Of a stretch of DNA of 6,564 nt, positions 1-6,487 are shown one piece after another. How positions within the stretch are numbered: the first letter of the stretch is position 1; each line of letters starts with the position of its first letter. Position numbers and translations under genes: made by a program. Source of the DNA: Nitrospinota bacterium (GTDB lineage: Bacteria; JAUXIQ01); the NCBI GenBank assembly GCA_030620925.1, contig JAUXIQ010000117.1, forward strand, positions 1 through 6,564. Reading direction: 5' to 3'. The notes under the pieces were generated by a model. That model was given only the letters and a program-made list of their open reading frames with translations, did no database searches and was not told where the DNA came from.

Positions 1-58
1 AACACAGATAAACCCGGATTGCAGATAAATTAATTATCAGTGTTCATCTGTGGTTCCA
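1..58. repeat. Short dispersed-repeat-like element with terminal inverted repeat
   Basis: An AT-rich stretch is bounded by CACAGAT (3-9) and its inverse ATCTGTG (46-52). A second inner inverted repeat is GATAA (24-28) with TTATC (34-38). The wording 'cacagat...gtgttcatctgtggttcc' resembles a short non-coding element that I recall scattered between genes in many environmental bacterial genomes; that is recognition from memory. The window starts here, so the element may extend to the left. I see no coding capacity. Confidence 0.4.
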
Positions 59-62
59 TTAG

Positions 63-140
63 GGGGAATATACTAAACGGCTGAAGGAAGTTCAACAGGA
101 CTTTGCGCGGGATGCAAAAAACATGATGCAGGGTCTTTCT
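63..140 (+). other. Gene-free spacer with a possible coding remnant
   Basis: After a stop at 60-62 the plus frame is open and reads GEYTKRLKEVQQDFARDAKN and onward, which has the charge pattern of an amphipathic helix. It then runs without a break into the REP-like repeats. There is no ATG before 123 and no convincing ribosome binding site. It could be the relic of a gene cut by the repeats, or chance. I do not recognise a family, and I do not call a gene here. Confidence 0.2.
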
Positions 141-197
141 GCAGGAGCGGCATCCGCGGCGGGCGGGACTCCGTTCTGTATGACAGGATACAGTGTC

Positions 198-250
198 GTA
201 GGGGCGGGTTTCAAACCCGCCCTAATGGGGCGCCTGCAATACGCCCCTAC
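198..250. repeat. Inverted pair of GTAG-headed palindromes (unit 1)
   Basis: The outer arms GTAGGGGCG (198-206) and CGCCCCTAC (242-250) are perfect inverses. Inside is a 10-bp palindrome, GGGCGGGTTT (202-211) and AAACCCGCCC (213-222), separated by one base. A further inverted pair is GGGGCG (227-232) and CGCCCC (242-247). The head-to-head layout of two REP-like units is what is called a BIME. Translating such units gives the 'GAGFKPAL' peptides often seen in falsely predicted proteins. Confidence 0.8.
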
Positions 251-254
251 AATC

Positions 255-275
255 GCGCCTGGAAGGCGCTCCTAC
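255..275 (-). repeat. REP-like palindrome, inverted orientation (unit 1)
   Basis: GCGCCT (255-260) and AGGCGC (264-269) form a 6-bp stem with a 3-base loop, followed by CTAC (272-275). On the minus strand it therefore reads as a GTAG-headed palindrome. Most of it belongs to the 30-bp block repeated at 409-438. Confidence 0.7.
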
Positions 276-284
276 CTGGCTCTT

Positions 285-319
285 GTAGGAGCGGCATCTT
301 GCCGCGACTGGTCGCTCCT
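285..319 (+). repeat. REP-like palindrome starting unit 2
   Basis: GTAGGAGCGGCATCTTGCCG is close to the Pseudomonas-type REP pattern as I remember it. The stem is GCGGCA (291-296) with TGCCGC (300-305). A second small inverted repeat is GCGAC (304-308) with GTCGC (311-315). AGGAGCG (287-293) also pairs with CGCTCCT (313-319), so the whole stretch could fold as one hairpin. Confidence 0.7.
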
Positions 320-357
320 GTCCCGCGGATTCAGAATGACAGGATGCGGAGTGGTGC

Positions 358-416
358 GTAGGGGCGTCCCGCGGCACGCGGGCCCTCGCCTGGGCAGGCA
401 CCAGACCTGCCCCTAC
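358..416. repeat. Inverted pair of GTAG-headed palindromes (unit 2)
   Basis: The outer arms GTAGGGGC (358-365) and GCCCCTAC (409-416) are perfect inverses. Inner stems are CCCGCG (368-373) with CGCGGG (377-382), and GGGCAGG (392-398) with CCTGCCC (406-412). The architecture matches 198-250 while the inner palindromes differ. Constant ends with variable, still self-complementary stems suggest that structure rather than sequence is kept, or that units were swapped. Confidence 0.75.
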
Positions 417-420
417 AATC

Positions 421-441
421 GCGCCTGGAAGGCGCTCCCAC
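421..441 (-). repeat. REP-like palindrome, inverted orientation (unit 2)
   Basis: This is the second copy of the palindrome at 255-275: GCGCCT (421-426) and AGGCGC (430-435). The end is CCAC, so the minus-strand head is GTGG instead of GTAG. It closes the array about 50 bp before the 3' end of the protease gene. The 50 bp between (442-490) hold only a short GGGG/CCCC hairpin (448-460). Confidence 0.65.
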
Positions 442-490
442 GAAGAAGGGGAACAACCCCGCTATGCCGGATTATTTGCCTATCGTGGGA

Positions 491-1939
491 TTATCTGTTG
501 ACCACCAGGTAGAGGTTCGCGCCGCGCCTGTTTATGAGCATCAGCAGGCGCTCTCTGCGCGGGCCTTCCTGTATGGCTTTACGGACGCCTTCCGGCTCTG
601 AAACCTCCTTCCAATCTATTTCCAGTATGACGTCGCCTCGCCGCAGACCGGCCTGACTTGCTTTGCTGCCCTGCTTCACTTTTGTGATGAGAACCCCTTT
701 ACCTTTTTCTATGCCCAGCTTTTCAGCGAGTTCCGGGGTGAGCTCCTGAAGGGAAATGCCTATTTCGTCTTCCGTTTCGGCAATGACTTTCTCCTCCTCT
801 TTCTCCTCCTTCGTGCCTACGCGTACTTCCATATCTTTAGTTTCGCCTTCGCGCATGATGGTGAAAGAGGCGATAGTGCCGGGCCGGGTTTTCTTTATAT
901 CTCTGGTGAACTGACTGATGTCTTCTATTTCTTTTCCCTGGAAGCTTATGATTACGTCGCCCCGTTTAAAGCCCCCTTCCTGCGCGGGGCTGTCGGGGAG
1001 CACCCTGGCGATGATGGCCCCTTTGGGCGAAGGGAGTCCGAAGGATTCGGCCAGCTCCGGGGTGACGTTTTGAATGTAGACACCCAACCAGCCCCGCACC
1101 ACGGTTCCCTTCTCCCGCAGCTCTTGGAGAATATCCCTGGCGGTGTTAATGGGGATGGCGAACCCCAGTCCCTGCCCCTTGGAGTATATGGCGGTGTTGA
1201 TGCCGATGGCGCGTCCCTGGAGGTCTATGAGGGGGCCGCCGCTGTTCCCGAAATTAATGGAGGCATCGGTCTGTATATACTCGTCGTAGGGACCTCTCCC
1301 CAGGGATCGCCGCATGGCGCTGACCACGCCCACAGTGACGGTATGCCCCAGGCCGAAAGGGTTGCCGATGGCCACCACCCACTGCCCCACTCGGACTGAG
1401 CCGGAATCGCCTAGTGAGAGGGTAGGGAGGGTATGGGGTGCATCTATCTTTATGAGGGCTATGTCCGTTTCTTCATCCCTGCCCACTACCGTCGCTTTAA
1501 ATTCCTCCCCGTCTTTTAAGATGACGGTGATCTCTTCGGCCTCTGCTATAACATGGTGGTTGGTGAGGATGTATCCTTCGCCGTCAACTATGAAGCCTGA
1601 GCCCAGGCTCTTTTTCTTGAGACCGCGATGAGGGTCTTCTCCGAAAAAGCGTTCGAAGAACTCCTCGAATCGAGGACTCCATTCCTTGAAACGTGTGCGG
1701 GGTCGTCGCTTTAAACTCGGAATGTTTAATACGCCTCCGGTGGTGCTGATATTCACCACGGCGTCCTTGACCTTTTCAGTCACGTCTGCAAAAACATCAG
1801 GCCCGAAGGGCGCCTGCCTCCCCTGACCGGCATGCAGCGAGGAAAATATTGAGTATGAGCTTCTCTCGATACTCATGGGGGCCAGGGTCAGGGCGATGGT
1901 CAGTGCCAGGAATACAGACAATGGTTTTGGGGCTCTCAT
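491..1939 (-). CDS. HtrA/DegP-family secreted serine protease with two PDZ domains
   Basis: An envelope protease (MEROPS S1C) that degrades or holds misfolded exported proteins. The 482 residues begin with an export signal: basic MRAPK, then a hydrophobic stretch to about residue 22, with possible cleavage near the AG at 37-38. The trypsin-like domain spans about 55-275 with the full triad: His129 (TNHHVI), Asp159 (TDIALI) and Ser233 (GNSGGP). PDZ1 is at about 281-376 and PDZ2 at about 391-482, joined by a Glu/Lys-rich linker. Length and order match DegP/DegQ-type proteins, so the enzyme should be active. A Phe/Glu/Arg-rich stretch (about 84-99, FEEFFERFF) precedes the protease core, as in many family members. 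The ATG at 1939 is supported by GAGGT (1951-1947 on the minus strand) 7 bases upstream. It is divergent from the isomerase gene. Which paralogue (DegP, DegQ, DegS-like or HtrA) cannot be decided; two PDZ domains argue against DegS. Confidence 0.95.
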   Translation of the reverse strand: MRAPKPLSVFLALTIALTLAPMSIERSSYSIFSSLHAGQGRQAPFGPDVFADVTEKVKDAVVNISTTGGVLNIPSLKRRPRTRFKEWSPRFEEFFERFFGEDPHRGLKKKSLGSGFIVDGEGYILTNHHVIAEAEEITVILKDGEEFKATVVGRDEETDIALIKIDAPHTLPTLSLGDSGSVRVGQWVVAIGNPFGLGHTVTVGVVSAMRRSLGRGPYDEYIQTDASINFGNSGGPLIDLQGRAIGINTAIYSKGQGLGFAIPINTARDILQELREKGTVVRGWLGVYIQNVTPELAESFGLPSPKGAIIARVLPDSPAQEGGFKRGDVIISFQGKEIEDISQFTRDIKKTRPGTIASFTIMREGETKDMEVRVGTKEEKEEEKVIAETEDEIGISLQELTPELAEKLGIEKGKGVLITKVKQGSKASQAGLRRGDVILEIDWKEVSEPEGVRKAIQEGPRRERLLMLINRRGANLYLVVNR

Positions 1940-2012
1940 TGCTCGGACCTCATGGGTAGAGCTGAAATCAGGTACTTTTTATATTAGACGGAAAATGGCT
2001 GATACCGTTGGC

Positions 2013-2066
2013 ACTTGAATAAACTTGACAGTGGTGCGCACATTTATTAAATTTAAGCTGTATAAT
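2013..2066 (+). promoter_or_regulatory. Candidate promoter region for the isomerase-lepA-lepB cluster
   Basis: A perfect -35 hexamer TTGACA (2025-2030) and a perfect -10 hexamer TATAAT (2061-2066) lie in the AT-rich divergent gap, but 30 bp apart, which is too far for one sigma-70 promoter. TTGACA has a usable partner TAAATT (2048-2053, 17-bp spacer, 4 of 6 matches). TATAAT has no good -35 at 16-18 bp. There may be two overlapping promoters, or one that depends on an activator. ACTTGA occurs twice, exactly 10 bp apart (2013-2018 and 2023-2028), the second copy overlapping TTGACA, which could be a regulator site. Confidence 0.5.
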
Positions 2067-2079
2067 GATTATTGTGCGC
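2034..2079. repeat. GTGCGC repeat pair flanking the -10 element
   Basis: GCGCACA (2036-2042) and TGTGCGC (2073-2079) are perfect inverses that flank the TATAAT box. GTGCGC also recurs directly at 2034-2039 and 2074-2079, 40 bp apart, because GTGCGCAC (2034-2041) is itself a palindrome. The spacing is close to four helical turns, which would suit an operator pair. Function is inferred only from position. Confidence 0.4.
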
Positions 2080-2109
2080 CCTTTGCACCTCTTGTGTAAA
2101 GGGTTTTTT
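2079..2109 (+). terminator. Intrinsic terminator in the leader of the isomerase gene
   Basis: CCCTTTGCAC (2079-2088) pairs with GTGTAAAGGG (2094-2103) over 10 bp with one G-U pair and a 5-base loop (CTCTT), followed at once by six T (2104-2109). The T tract exists only in the plus direction. It lies 30 bp before the isomerase ATG, and no plus-strand gene precedes it in this gap, since the gene to the left runs the other way. The transcript it would stop must therefore start in the gap itself, which suggests attenuation or a very short RNA rather than an ordinary gene end. Confidence 0.75.
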
Positions 2110-2134
2110 GTTTAGGCTGCGAGTGGGAGGTGAT
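2086..2134 (+). promoter_or_regulatory. Strong Shine-Dalgarno and complementary CACCTC in the leader
   Basis: GGAGGTGAT (2126-2134) is a near-perfect match to the anti-Shine-Dalgarno of 16S rRNA, with 9 bases between GGAGG and the ATG at 2140. CACCTC (2086-2091) lies across the left arm and loop of the upstream terminator hairpin and is the exact complement of GAGGTG (2127-2132); two G-U pairs can extend it. Pairing would hide the ribosome site and would break the base of the hairpin loop, so the two folds compete in part. That it is a switch is inference. Confidence 0.4.
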
Positions 2135-2139
2135 TAATT

Positions 2140-3201
2140 ATGGAGTCTAAAGAGAATAAAGGCCCGAAAACCATCGATGCCTCCAGCATGGCCGAGCATC
2201 TCTTCGGTCTTCCCGACCATGTGAAGGATGCTGTGCGTTTATACGCTGAGGCCCCTTGCAGCTACCCCGGCGAAGATGTGAGAAACGTGGTCATAACGGG
2301 TATGGGCGGCTCGGCTATCGGGGGGGACCTGTTGCGCTGTGTGGTGGAACGGGATATACAGGTGCCCTTGAGCGTGGTGCGCGGGTACCGGCTGCCTGCC
2401 TTTGTAAGCGGCGGCACGCTGTTGATGGGCGTGAGCTACTCAGGCAACACCGAGGAGACGTTGAGCACGTTCCGGCAGGGGTTGGACAGGGGCGCCAAAG
2501 GCTATGCCATAACCAGCGGCGGCAAACTGGGAGGTATAGCCGAAGAGTTCAGTATATCCTGCGTGAGTATCCCTGCGGGTATGCCGCCTCGCTGCGCGCT
2601 GGGGTATCTTTTCGTCCCCCCGCTTCTTGCCCTGGCCGACACCGGACTGATACCCAACAAGGATATGGATATAAATGAGGCGGTGGGAGTGCTCATGGAA
2701 TTGAGGGAGAGTTATGGGCCTGAATCTCCCCTGGAGGAAAACCCTGCCAAGAAACTGGCAATTGAACTTTTGGATATGGCCCCGGTCATATACGGGTCGG
2801 TGGGAGGCACCGAGGCGGTGGCGCTGCGCTGGAAAACACAACTTAACGAGAACGCTAAAACTTACGCCGCCTACAACGTAATTCCGGAGATGAATCACAA
2901 CGAGATAGCGGGATGGGAAGCACAGCCCGAACTTTCGGCCAGGACGATAGCCGTTTTCCTGAGGGACGATGATGATCATCCCTTGGTCAACAAGCGCATA
3001 GAATTTAACAAGCCCATTCTGAAGGAGAAGGGTCTCACGGTTCGTGAGTTCCAGTCGTTCGGGAAGTCCCTGCTGGCCCGGCTTTTTTCTCTCCTCTACT
3101 TTGGCGATTACGTGAGTTATTACCTGGCGATCCTCTACGAGATAGACCCCACACCGGTGAAAATAATAGAAGAACTAAAGTGGAAGCTGGAGCAGGAGTG
3201 A
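2140..3201 (+). CDS. Bifunctional phosphoglucose/phosphomannose isomerase (SIS family)
   Basis: A cytoplasmic enzyme that interconverts glucose 6-phosphate or mannose 6-phosphate with fructose 6-phosphate, feeding glycolysis or gluconeogenesis and sugar-nucleotide synthesis. The 353 residues show two SIS-like halves. The first has [10 protein letters not shown] (from residue 54) and the phosphate-binding SYSGNTEET (99-107). The second holds NENAK and [11 protein letters not shown]. Glu237 and His253 are 16 residues apart, the same spacing as catalytic Glu203 and His219 of the Pyrobaculum aerophilum enzyme as I recall it; the C-terminal Lys347 (ELKWK) is a candidate for its third active-site residue. 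This family is unrelated in detail to classic Pgi and is typical of archaea and some bacteria. The ATG has an excellent ribosome site. It heads a cluster with lepA (1-base overlap) and lepB. The exact sugar preference cannot be read from the sequence. Confidence 0.92.
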   Translation: MESKENKGPKTIDASSMAEHLFGLPDHVKDAVRLYAEAPCSYPGEDVRNVVITGMGGSAIGGDLLRCVVERDIQVPLSVVRGYRLPAFVSGGTLLMGVSYSGNTEETLSTFRQGLDRGAKGYAITSGGKLGGIAEEFSISCVSIPAGMPPRCALGYLFVPPLLALADTGLIPNKDMDINEAVGVLMELRESYGPESPLEENPAKKLAIELLDMAPVIYGSVGGTEAVALRWKTQLNENAKTYAAYNVIPEMNHNEIAGWEAQPELSARTIAVFLRDDDDHPLVNKRIEFNKPILKEKGLTVREFQSFGKSLLARLFSLLYFGDYVSYYLAILYEIDPTPVKIIEELKWKLEQE

Positions 3202-5000
3202 TGAAGCGAGGCGGAACAAGAAATTTTTCCATTATCGCCCATATAGACCACGGTAAGTCCACCCTTGCCGACAGGATACTTGAGCTCACCGGTGCCCTCA
3301 GCGAGCGGGAGATGCGGGAGCAGGTGCTGGATACAATGGAGCTGGAGCGTGAGCGCGGTATTACCATAAAGGCACAGACGGCCAGCTTGAATTACAGGGC
3401 GCCGGACGGGAAGGAATATTTGCTCAACCTCATAGATACGCCGGGTCACGTCGATTTCAGCTACGAAGTCTCCAAGAGCCTGCAAGCCTGCGAGGGGGTG
3501 CTCCTCCTGGTGGATGCCACTCAGGGGATCGAAGCCCAGACGCTTGCCAACGCACACCTGGCCGTGGAGCAGGGGCTGGAGATAATTCCGGTAATAAATA
3601 AGATAGATCTTCCCAGCGCGGACGTGGAGGGTGTGAAACGCCAGATGGAAGATGCCCTGGGTCTGGACGCTTCCGAGACGCTGGCCGTCAGCGCCAAGGA
3701 AGGTTGGGGCGTGGAAGAAGTCCTCGAGGCCATAGTTGAGAGGATTCCTGCGCCGCAAGGGGATGAGGAGGCACCCCTCAAGGCGTTGGTGGTGGACTCG
3801 CGGTTTGATCCCTACCGGGGCGCCGTGGTGCTCATCAGGGTGTTTGAAGGTAAGGTTGATGCGGGGGCGAAGATAATAATGGCTTCCACGCAAAAGGAGT
3901 ATGAGGTAAGCGAAGTGGGGGTTTTCACCCCGCGCATGGAAGAAGCGAGTTCCCTTGCGGCGGGTGAAGTAGGCTACCTGATAGCAGGGATCAAGCAGGT
4001 CAAAGACACCCGTATAGGAGATACTGTTACCGAACCGCGCCGGCCGACCGATGCGCCGCTCCCCGGCTTCAAAGAGGCCAAGCCCATGGTCTTCTGCGGT
4101 CTCTACCCGGTGGACAACGGGCAATACGATGAGCTGAAGGATGCGCTGGATAAGCTGTGGCTCAATGATTCCTCCTTCCATTATGAGGCTGAGACATCCA
4201 GCGCCCTTGGATTCGGCTTTCGCTGCGGCTTCCTGGGGATGCTGCACATGGAGATAGTGAGGGAACGGTTGGAGCGCGAATACGACCTGGAATTAATCAA
4301 CACCGCTCCCACAGTAGTCTACCAGGTGTTGAAAACCGACGGCAGCGTGCTATCCGTGGACAATCCTTCTAAACTTCCTCACCTCTCTTCCACCTCGGCC
4401 ATCGAAGAACCTTACGTGAACGCCACTTTGATCCTGCCCGATAAGTTTCTTGGGCCCATCCTGCAGCTGGCCCAAAACAGGCGGGGAGTGCACAAAGGCA
4501 TGGATTACCTGGATACCAGCAAGGCGCTCCTGCGGTATGAATTTCCCCTAAATGAAATAATAGTGGATTTTTATGATAAACTTAAATCTCTCAGCAAGGG
4601 TTATGCGTCTTTAGATTATGAGCCCGTGGGTTACCGGAGGTCGGACCTGGTGAAGCTGGACATCCTGATAAACGGTGAGCCGGTGGATTCGCTATCGCTT
4701 ATAGTGCACAGGGATAAGGCTTACCATAAAGGGAAACAGCTTATAACCAGGCTCCGGGAGGTGATTCCAAGACAGCTTTTCGAGGTGGTGGTGCAGGCCG
4801 CCATAGGCAACAAGATCATCGCCCGTGAATCGGTGTCGCCGCTCCGCAAAAACGTTACCGCCAAGTGTTACGGCGGGGACGTAACCAGAAAGCGGAAGCT
4901 GCTCGAGAGACAGAAGGAAGGCAAGAAACGCATGAAGAGCGTGGGGCGCGTGGAAGTGCCTCAGGAAGCGTTCACGGCGGTGCTTAAACTAGAGGACTGA
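3201..5000 (+). CDS. lepA: Translation factor LepA (elongation factor 4)
   Basis: A ribosome-bound translational GTPase, reported to back-translocate ribosomes and to affect initiation and 30S assembly. From the ATG at 3201 it has 599 residues, the same length as E. coli LepA. G motifs are intact: AHIDHGKST (13-21), RGIT (52-55), DTPGHVD (79-85, with catalytic-type His83), NKID (133-136) and SAK (164-166). The LepA-specific parts follow: [15 protein letters not shown] in the EF-G III/V-like region, [10 protein letters not shown], and the basic C-terminal domain with [15 protein letters not shown] ending in [13 protein letters not shown]. Earlier in-frame GTG codons exist (3180, 3198), but the ATG gives the family length and has GGAG (3189-3192) 8 bases upstream. 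Its start shares one base with the isomerase stop (TGATG), suggesting translational coupling. No missing or unusual catalytic residue is seen. Confidence 0.97.
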   Translation: MKRGGTRNFSIIAHIDHGKSTLADRILELTGALSEREMREQVLDTMELERERGITIKAQTASLNYRAPDGKEYLLNLIDTPGHVDFSYEVSKSLQACEGVLLLVDATQGIEAQTLANAHLAVEQGLEIIPVINKIDLPSADVEGVKRQMEDALGLDASETLAVSAKEGWGVEEVLEAIVERIPAPQGDEEAPLKALVVDSRFDPYRGAVVLIRVFEGKVDAGAKIIMASTQKEYEVSEVGVFTPRMEEASSLAAGEVGYLIAGIKQVKDTRIGDTVTEPRRPTDAPLPGFKEAKPMVFCGLYPVDNGQYDELKDALDKLWLNDSSFHYEAETSSALGFGFRCGFLGMLHMEIVRERLEREYDLELINTAPTVVYQVLKTDGSVLSVDNPSKLPHLSSTSAIEEPYVNATLILPDKFLGPILQLAQNRRGVHKGMDYLDTSKALLRYEFPLNEIIVDFYDKLKSLSKGYASLDYEPVGYRRSDLVKLDILINGEPVDSLSLIVHRDKAYHKGKQLITRLREVIPRQLFEVVVQAAIGNKIIARESVSPLRKNVTAKCYGGDVTRKRKLLERQKEGKKRMKSVGRVEVPQEAFTAVLKLED

Positions 5001-5013
5001 AGGAAAACCGGGA

Positions 5014-5598
5014 ATGGCAGACAAGGGAAAAAAAGTAAGGAAAAAATCGGCGAGCAGGGAATTCACAGAAGCCATAGTGATAGCCATCATAGCGGCCTTC
5101 TTGATCCGGGGCCTGGTGGTTCAGGCGTTCAAGATACCTTCGGGGTCCATGATACCAACGCTGGAGATCGGGGACCACATACTGGTGAATAAGTTTATCT
5201 ACAGGTTCAGAGAACCCAAGAGAGGGGATGTAATCGTATTCAAATTTCCGGGAGATGAGAAAAAGGATTACATTAAGCGCGTGGTGGGCCTTCCCGGGGA
5301 GTGGGTAGAAATGAAGGGGACCACCATTTACGTGAACGGTACGCCGCTTGACGAGACTTACACGCGCTACAACCACGGAATATCGCAGAGGAACGGCTTC
5401 CGCCCACTGTTCGTGCGGCCCGGTTACCTCTTCGTGATGGGGGATAACCGGGATAACAGCAGGGATAGTCGATCATGGGGACAATTGCAAATAGATAAGA
5501 TAAAGGGAAGGGCGTTCCTCATCTATTTTTCCTGGAACAAGCACGGAGATTTTACCCACAAGGTAAGGTGGGGCAGATTGGGAGATCGGATACATTAG
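5014..5598 (+). CDS. lepB: Signal peptidase I
   Basis: A membrane-anchored protease (MEROPS S26) that cuts signal peptides from proteins leaving through Sec or Tat. The 194 residues begin with a Lys/Arg-rich cytoplasmic tail (1-15), then one membrane span (about 18-39). The catalytic Ser45 is in PSGSMIPTLEIGD, and the general-base Lys88 is in DYIKRVVGLPGE. GDNRDNSRDSR (143-153) is the conserved box E. The size and single anchor match the short Gram-positive-like form rather than the longer two-span E. coli enzyme. AGGA (5001-5004) directly after the lepA stop serves the ATG 9 bases later, and the 13-bp gap indicates co-transcription with lepA, a pairing also found in E. coli. The secreted HtrA-type protease nearby would be among its likely substrates. 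Confidence 0.96.
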   Translation: MADKGKKVRKKSASREFTEAIVIAIIAAFLIRGLVVQAFKIPSGSMIPTLEIGDHILVNKFIYRFREPKRGDVIVFKFPGDEKKDYIKRVVGLPGEWVEMKGTTIYVNGTPLDETYTRYNHGISQRNGFRPLFVRPGYLFVMGDNRDNSRDSRSWGQLQIDKIKGRAFLIYFSWNKHGDFTHKVRWGRLGDRIH

Positions 5599-5647
5599 AG
5601 CGGCATCCTTTTGCATCATATTTTCGAGAACTATTTCTTAGGCTTTA

Positions 5648-6487
5648 CTATTCCTGCATTTCGGCAAGGCAATCGCTCAGTTTCAGGAAATCCTCGATTC
5701 CCAGCTCCTCCCCCCGTATTCGGGGAGGTATGCCGGCCCCGTGAAGCGCCTCTTCTATTATGCTTTCTTCAAGAGAGGGGCGAAGAGCCGCCAGGATACT
5801 GTTCTTGACGGTCTTGCGCCTATGGGCGAAGGAAGCACCTACCAGGCTGAAAAATAGCCGCCTGTCTTTGGGATGGACGCGGGGGGCCTCAAGGAAGGTG
5901 AATTTTACCACTGCCGACGCCACCCTGGGCGGAGGGCGAAAGGCGCCGGGGGGGACTATGAGCTCTAATTTGGCATCGGAGTAATACTGCACCTTAATGG
6001 TGAGCGAGCCGTAATCCTTGCCCCCCGGGGAAGCGGTAAGCCTGCGGGCCACCTCTTCCTGGAACATTAGAGTCATGTCGGTGATGCTGTCCCTGCTTTC
6101 AATCAGGCGCATGAGAAGGGGTGTGGCGATGTAGTAGGGCAGGTTTCCTATGACCTTGAATGGGGCGGGCAGGGTCTGATAATCGAAGGTGAGGGCATCT
6201 GTGTTTAGTATGGTGAGGTTGGGAATATGTTTAAGCTTGTCGTGCAGAAAGGCACTAAGCCTCTTGTCGACCTCCAGCGCCGTGAGGTGCTTTACTCTGG
6301 GCGCTGCGGCGGTGGTGAGGACGCCCGTGCCCGCTCCTATTTCCACCGTGTAGTCTTCTGTTCTTAAATCCGCAACACTGAGGATGGCTTTGAGGATAGA
6401 GCCATCCTTCAAAATATGCTGACCCAGGCGCGGTTTGTGCGGTTTTCTTGTGCGGGGCCGCCGGGGGGAGGCCCTTCTTTTACTCAA
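5648..6487 (-). CDS. rsmA: 16S rRNA (adenine 1518/1519-N6,N6)-dimethyltransferase
   Basis: Also called KsgA. It uses S-adenosylmethionine to dimethylate two adjacent adenines in helix 45 of 16S rRNA during 30S maturation. From the TTG at 6487 it has 279 residues. PRLGQHIL (19-26) is the family N-terminal box, with Ile where Phe is usual. VEIGAGTGVLT (48-58) is the cofactor loop, E72 ends the second acidic motif, and NLPYY (115-119) is the target-adenine motif. MFQEEVARRL and FRPPPRVASAVVKF follow, then the small C-terminal helical domain. The first 18 residues are Arg/Lys/Pro-rich. The start is chosen because GAGAGG lies 8 bases upstream and the TTG overlaps the upstream stop (TTGAGTAA). An ATG at 6535 would add 16 residues but has no ribosome site and lies within the upstream gene. 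It converges with lepB across 49 bp that show no terminator. Confidence 0.95.
   Translation of the reverse strand: MSKRRASPRRPRTRKPHKPRLGQHILKDGSILKAILSVADLRTEDYTVEIGAGTGVLTTAAAPRVKHLTALEVDKRLSAFLHDKLKHIPNLTILNTDALTFDYQTLPAPFKVIGNLPYYIATPLLMRLIESRDSITDMTLMFQEEVARRLTASPGGKDYGSLTIKVQYYSDAKLELIVPPGAFRPPPRVASAVVKFTFLEAPRVHPKDRRLFFSLVGASFAHRRKTVKNSILAALRPSLEESIIEEALHGAGIPPRIRGEELGIEDFLKLSDCLAEMQE

Larger units (their letters stand above)
141..441. repeat. Composite REP/BIME-like array, two diverged tandem units
   Basis: Two units of about 135-157 bp carry the same blocks in the same order. They share AGGAGCGGCATC (143-154 and 287-298), ATGACAGGAT (180-189 and 336-345), CGTAGGGGCG (197-206 and 357-366) and an identical 30-bp block (243-272 and 409-438). 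Between the shared blocks the sequences differ, so the units are diverged or independently assembled. Each unit is a mosaic of small GC-rich palindromes headed by GTAG, or by CTAC when inverted. That is the hallmark of REP sequences, which RAYT (TnpA-REP) transposases are known to mobilise; no such transposase is in this window. The array lies just beyond the 3' end of the protease gene. Confidence 0.8.

Noticed and set aside
141-441. CRISPR array
   Set aside because: The repeats are palindromic mosaics of different lengths at uneven spacing, with no constant repeat and unique equal-length spacers, and no cas gene is present.
441-461. GGGG/CCCC hairpin (448-460) as a terminator for the protease gene
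   Set aside because: The stem has only four pairs and on the minus strand is followed by TTCTTCG, not a T tract. It is too weak to call.
123-512. A 129-codon plus-strand open frame starting ATGATGCAGGG
   Set aside because: It reads through the REP-like palindromes (giving GAGFKPAL-type peptides), has no good ribosome site, and ends inside the 3' end of the protease gene on the other strand. Its openness follows from the GC-rich repeats.
1974-2011. Minus-strand promoter for the protease with -10 TAATAT (1986-1981)
   Set aside because: The -10 match is fair, but no -35 resembling TTGACA lies 16-18 bp upstream on that strand, so a specific site cannot be supported.
2440-2979. Long minus-strand open frame opposite the isomerase
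   Set aside because: Antisense to a gene with clear family motifs. Its peptide is rich in Arg, Gly and His without any recognisable domain, and no ribosome site is seen.
3180-3200. Upstream GTG starts for lepA (3180 and 3198)
   Set aside because: The ATG at 3201 gives the family length, directly precedes the conserved [15 protein letters not shown] start and is correctly spaced from GGAG at 3189-3192.
3135-4247. 370-codon minus-strand open frame opposite lepA
   Set aside because: Lies entirely across well-conserved lepA and the isomerase end. The composition is typical of an antisense shadow, and no family motif is present.
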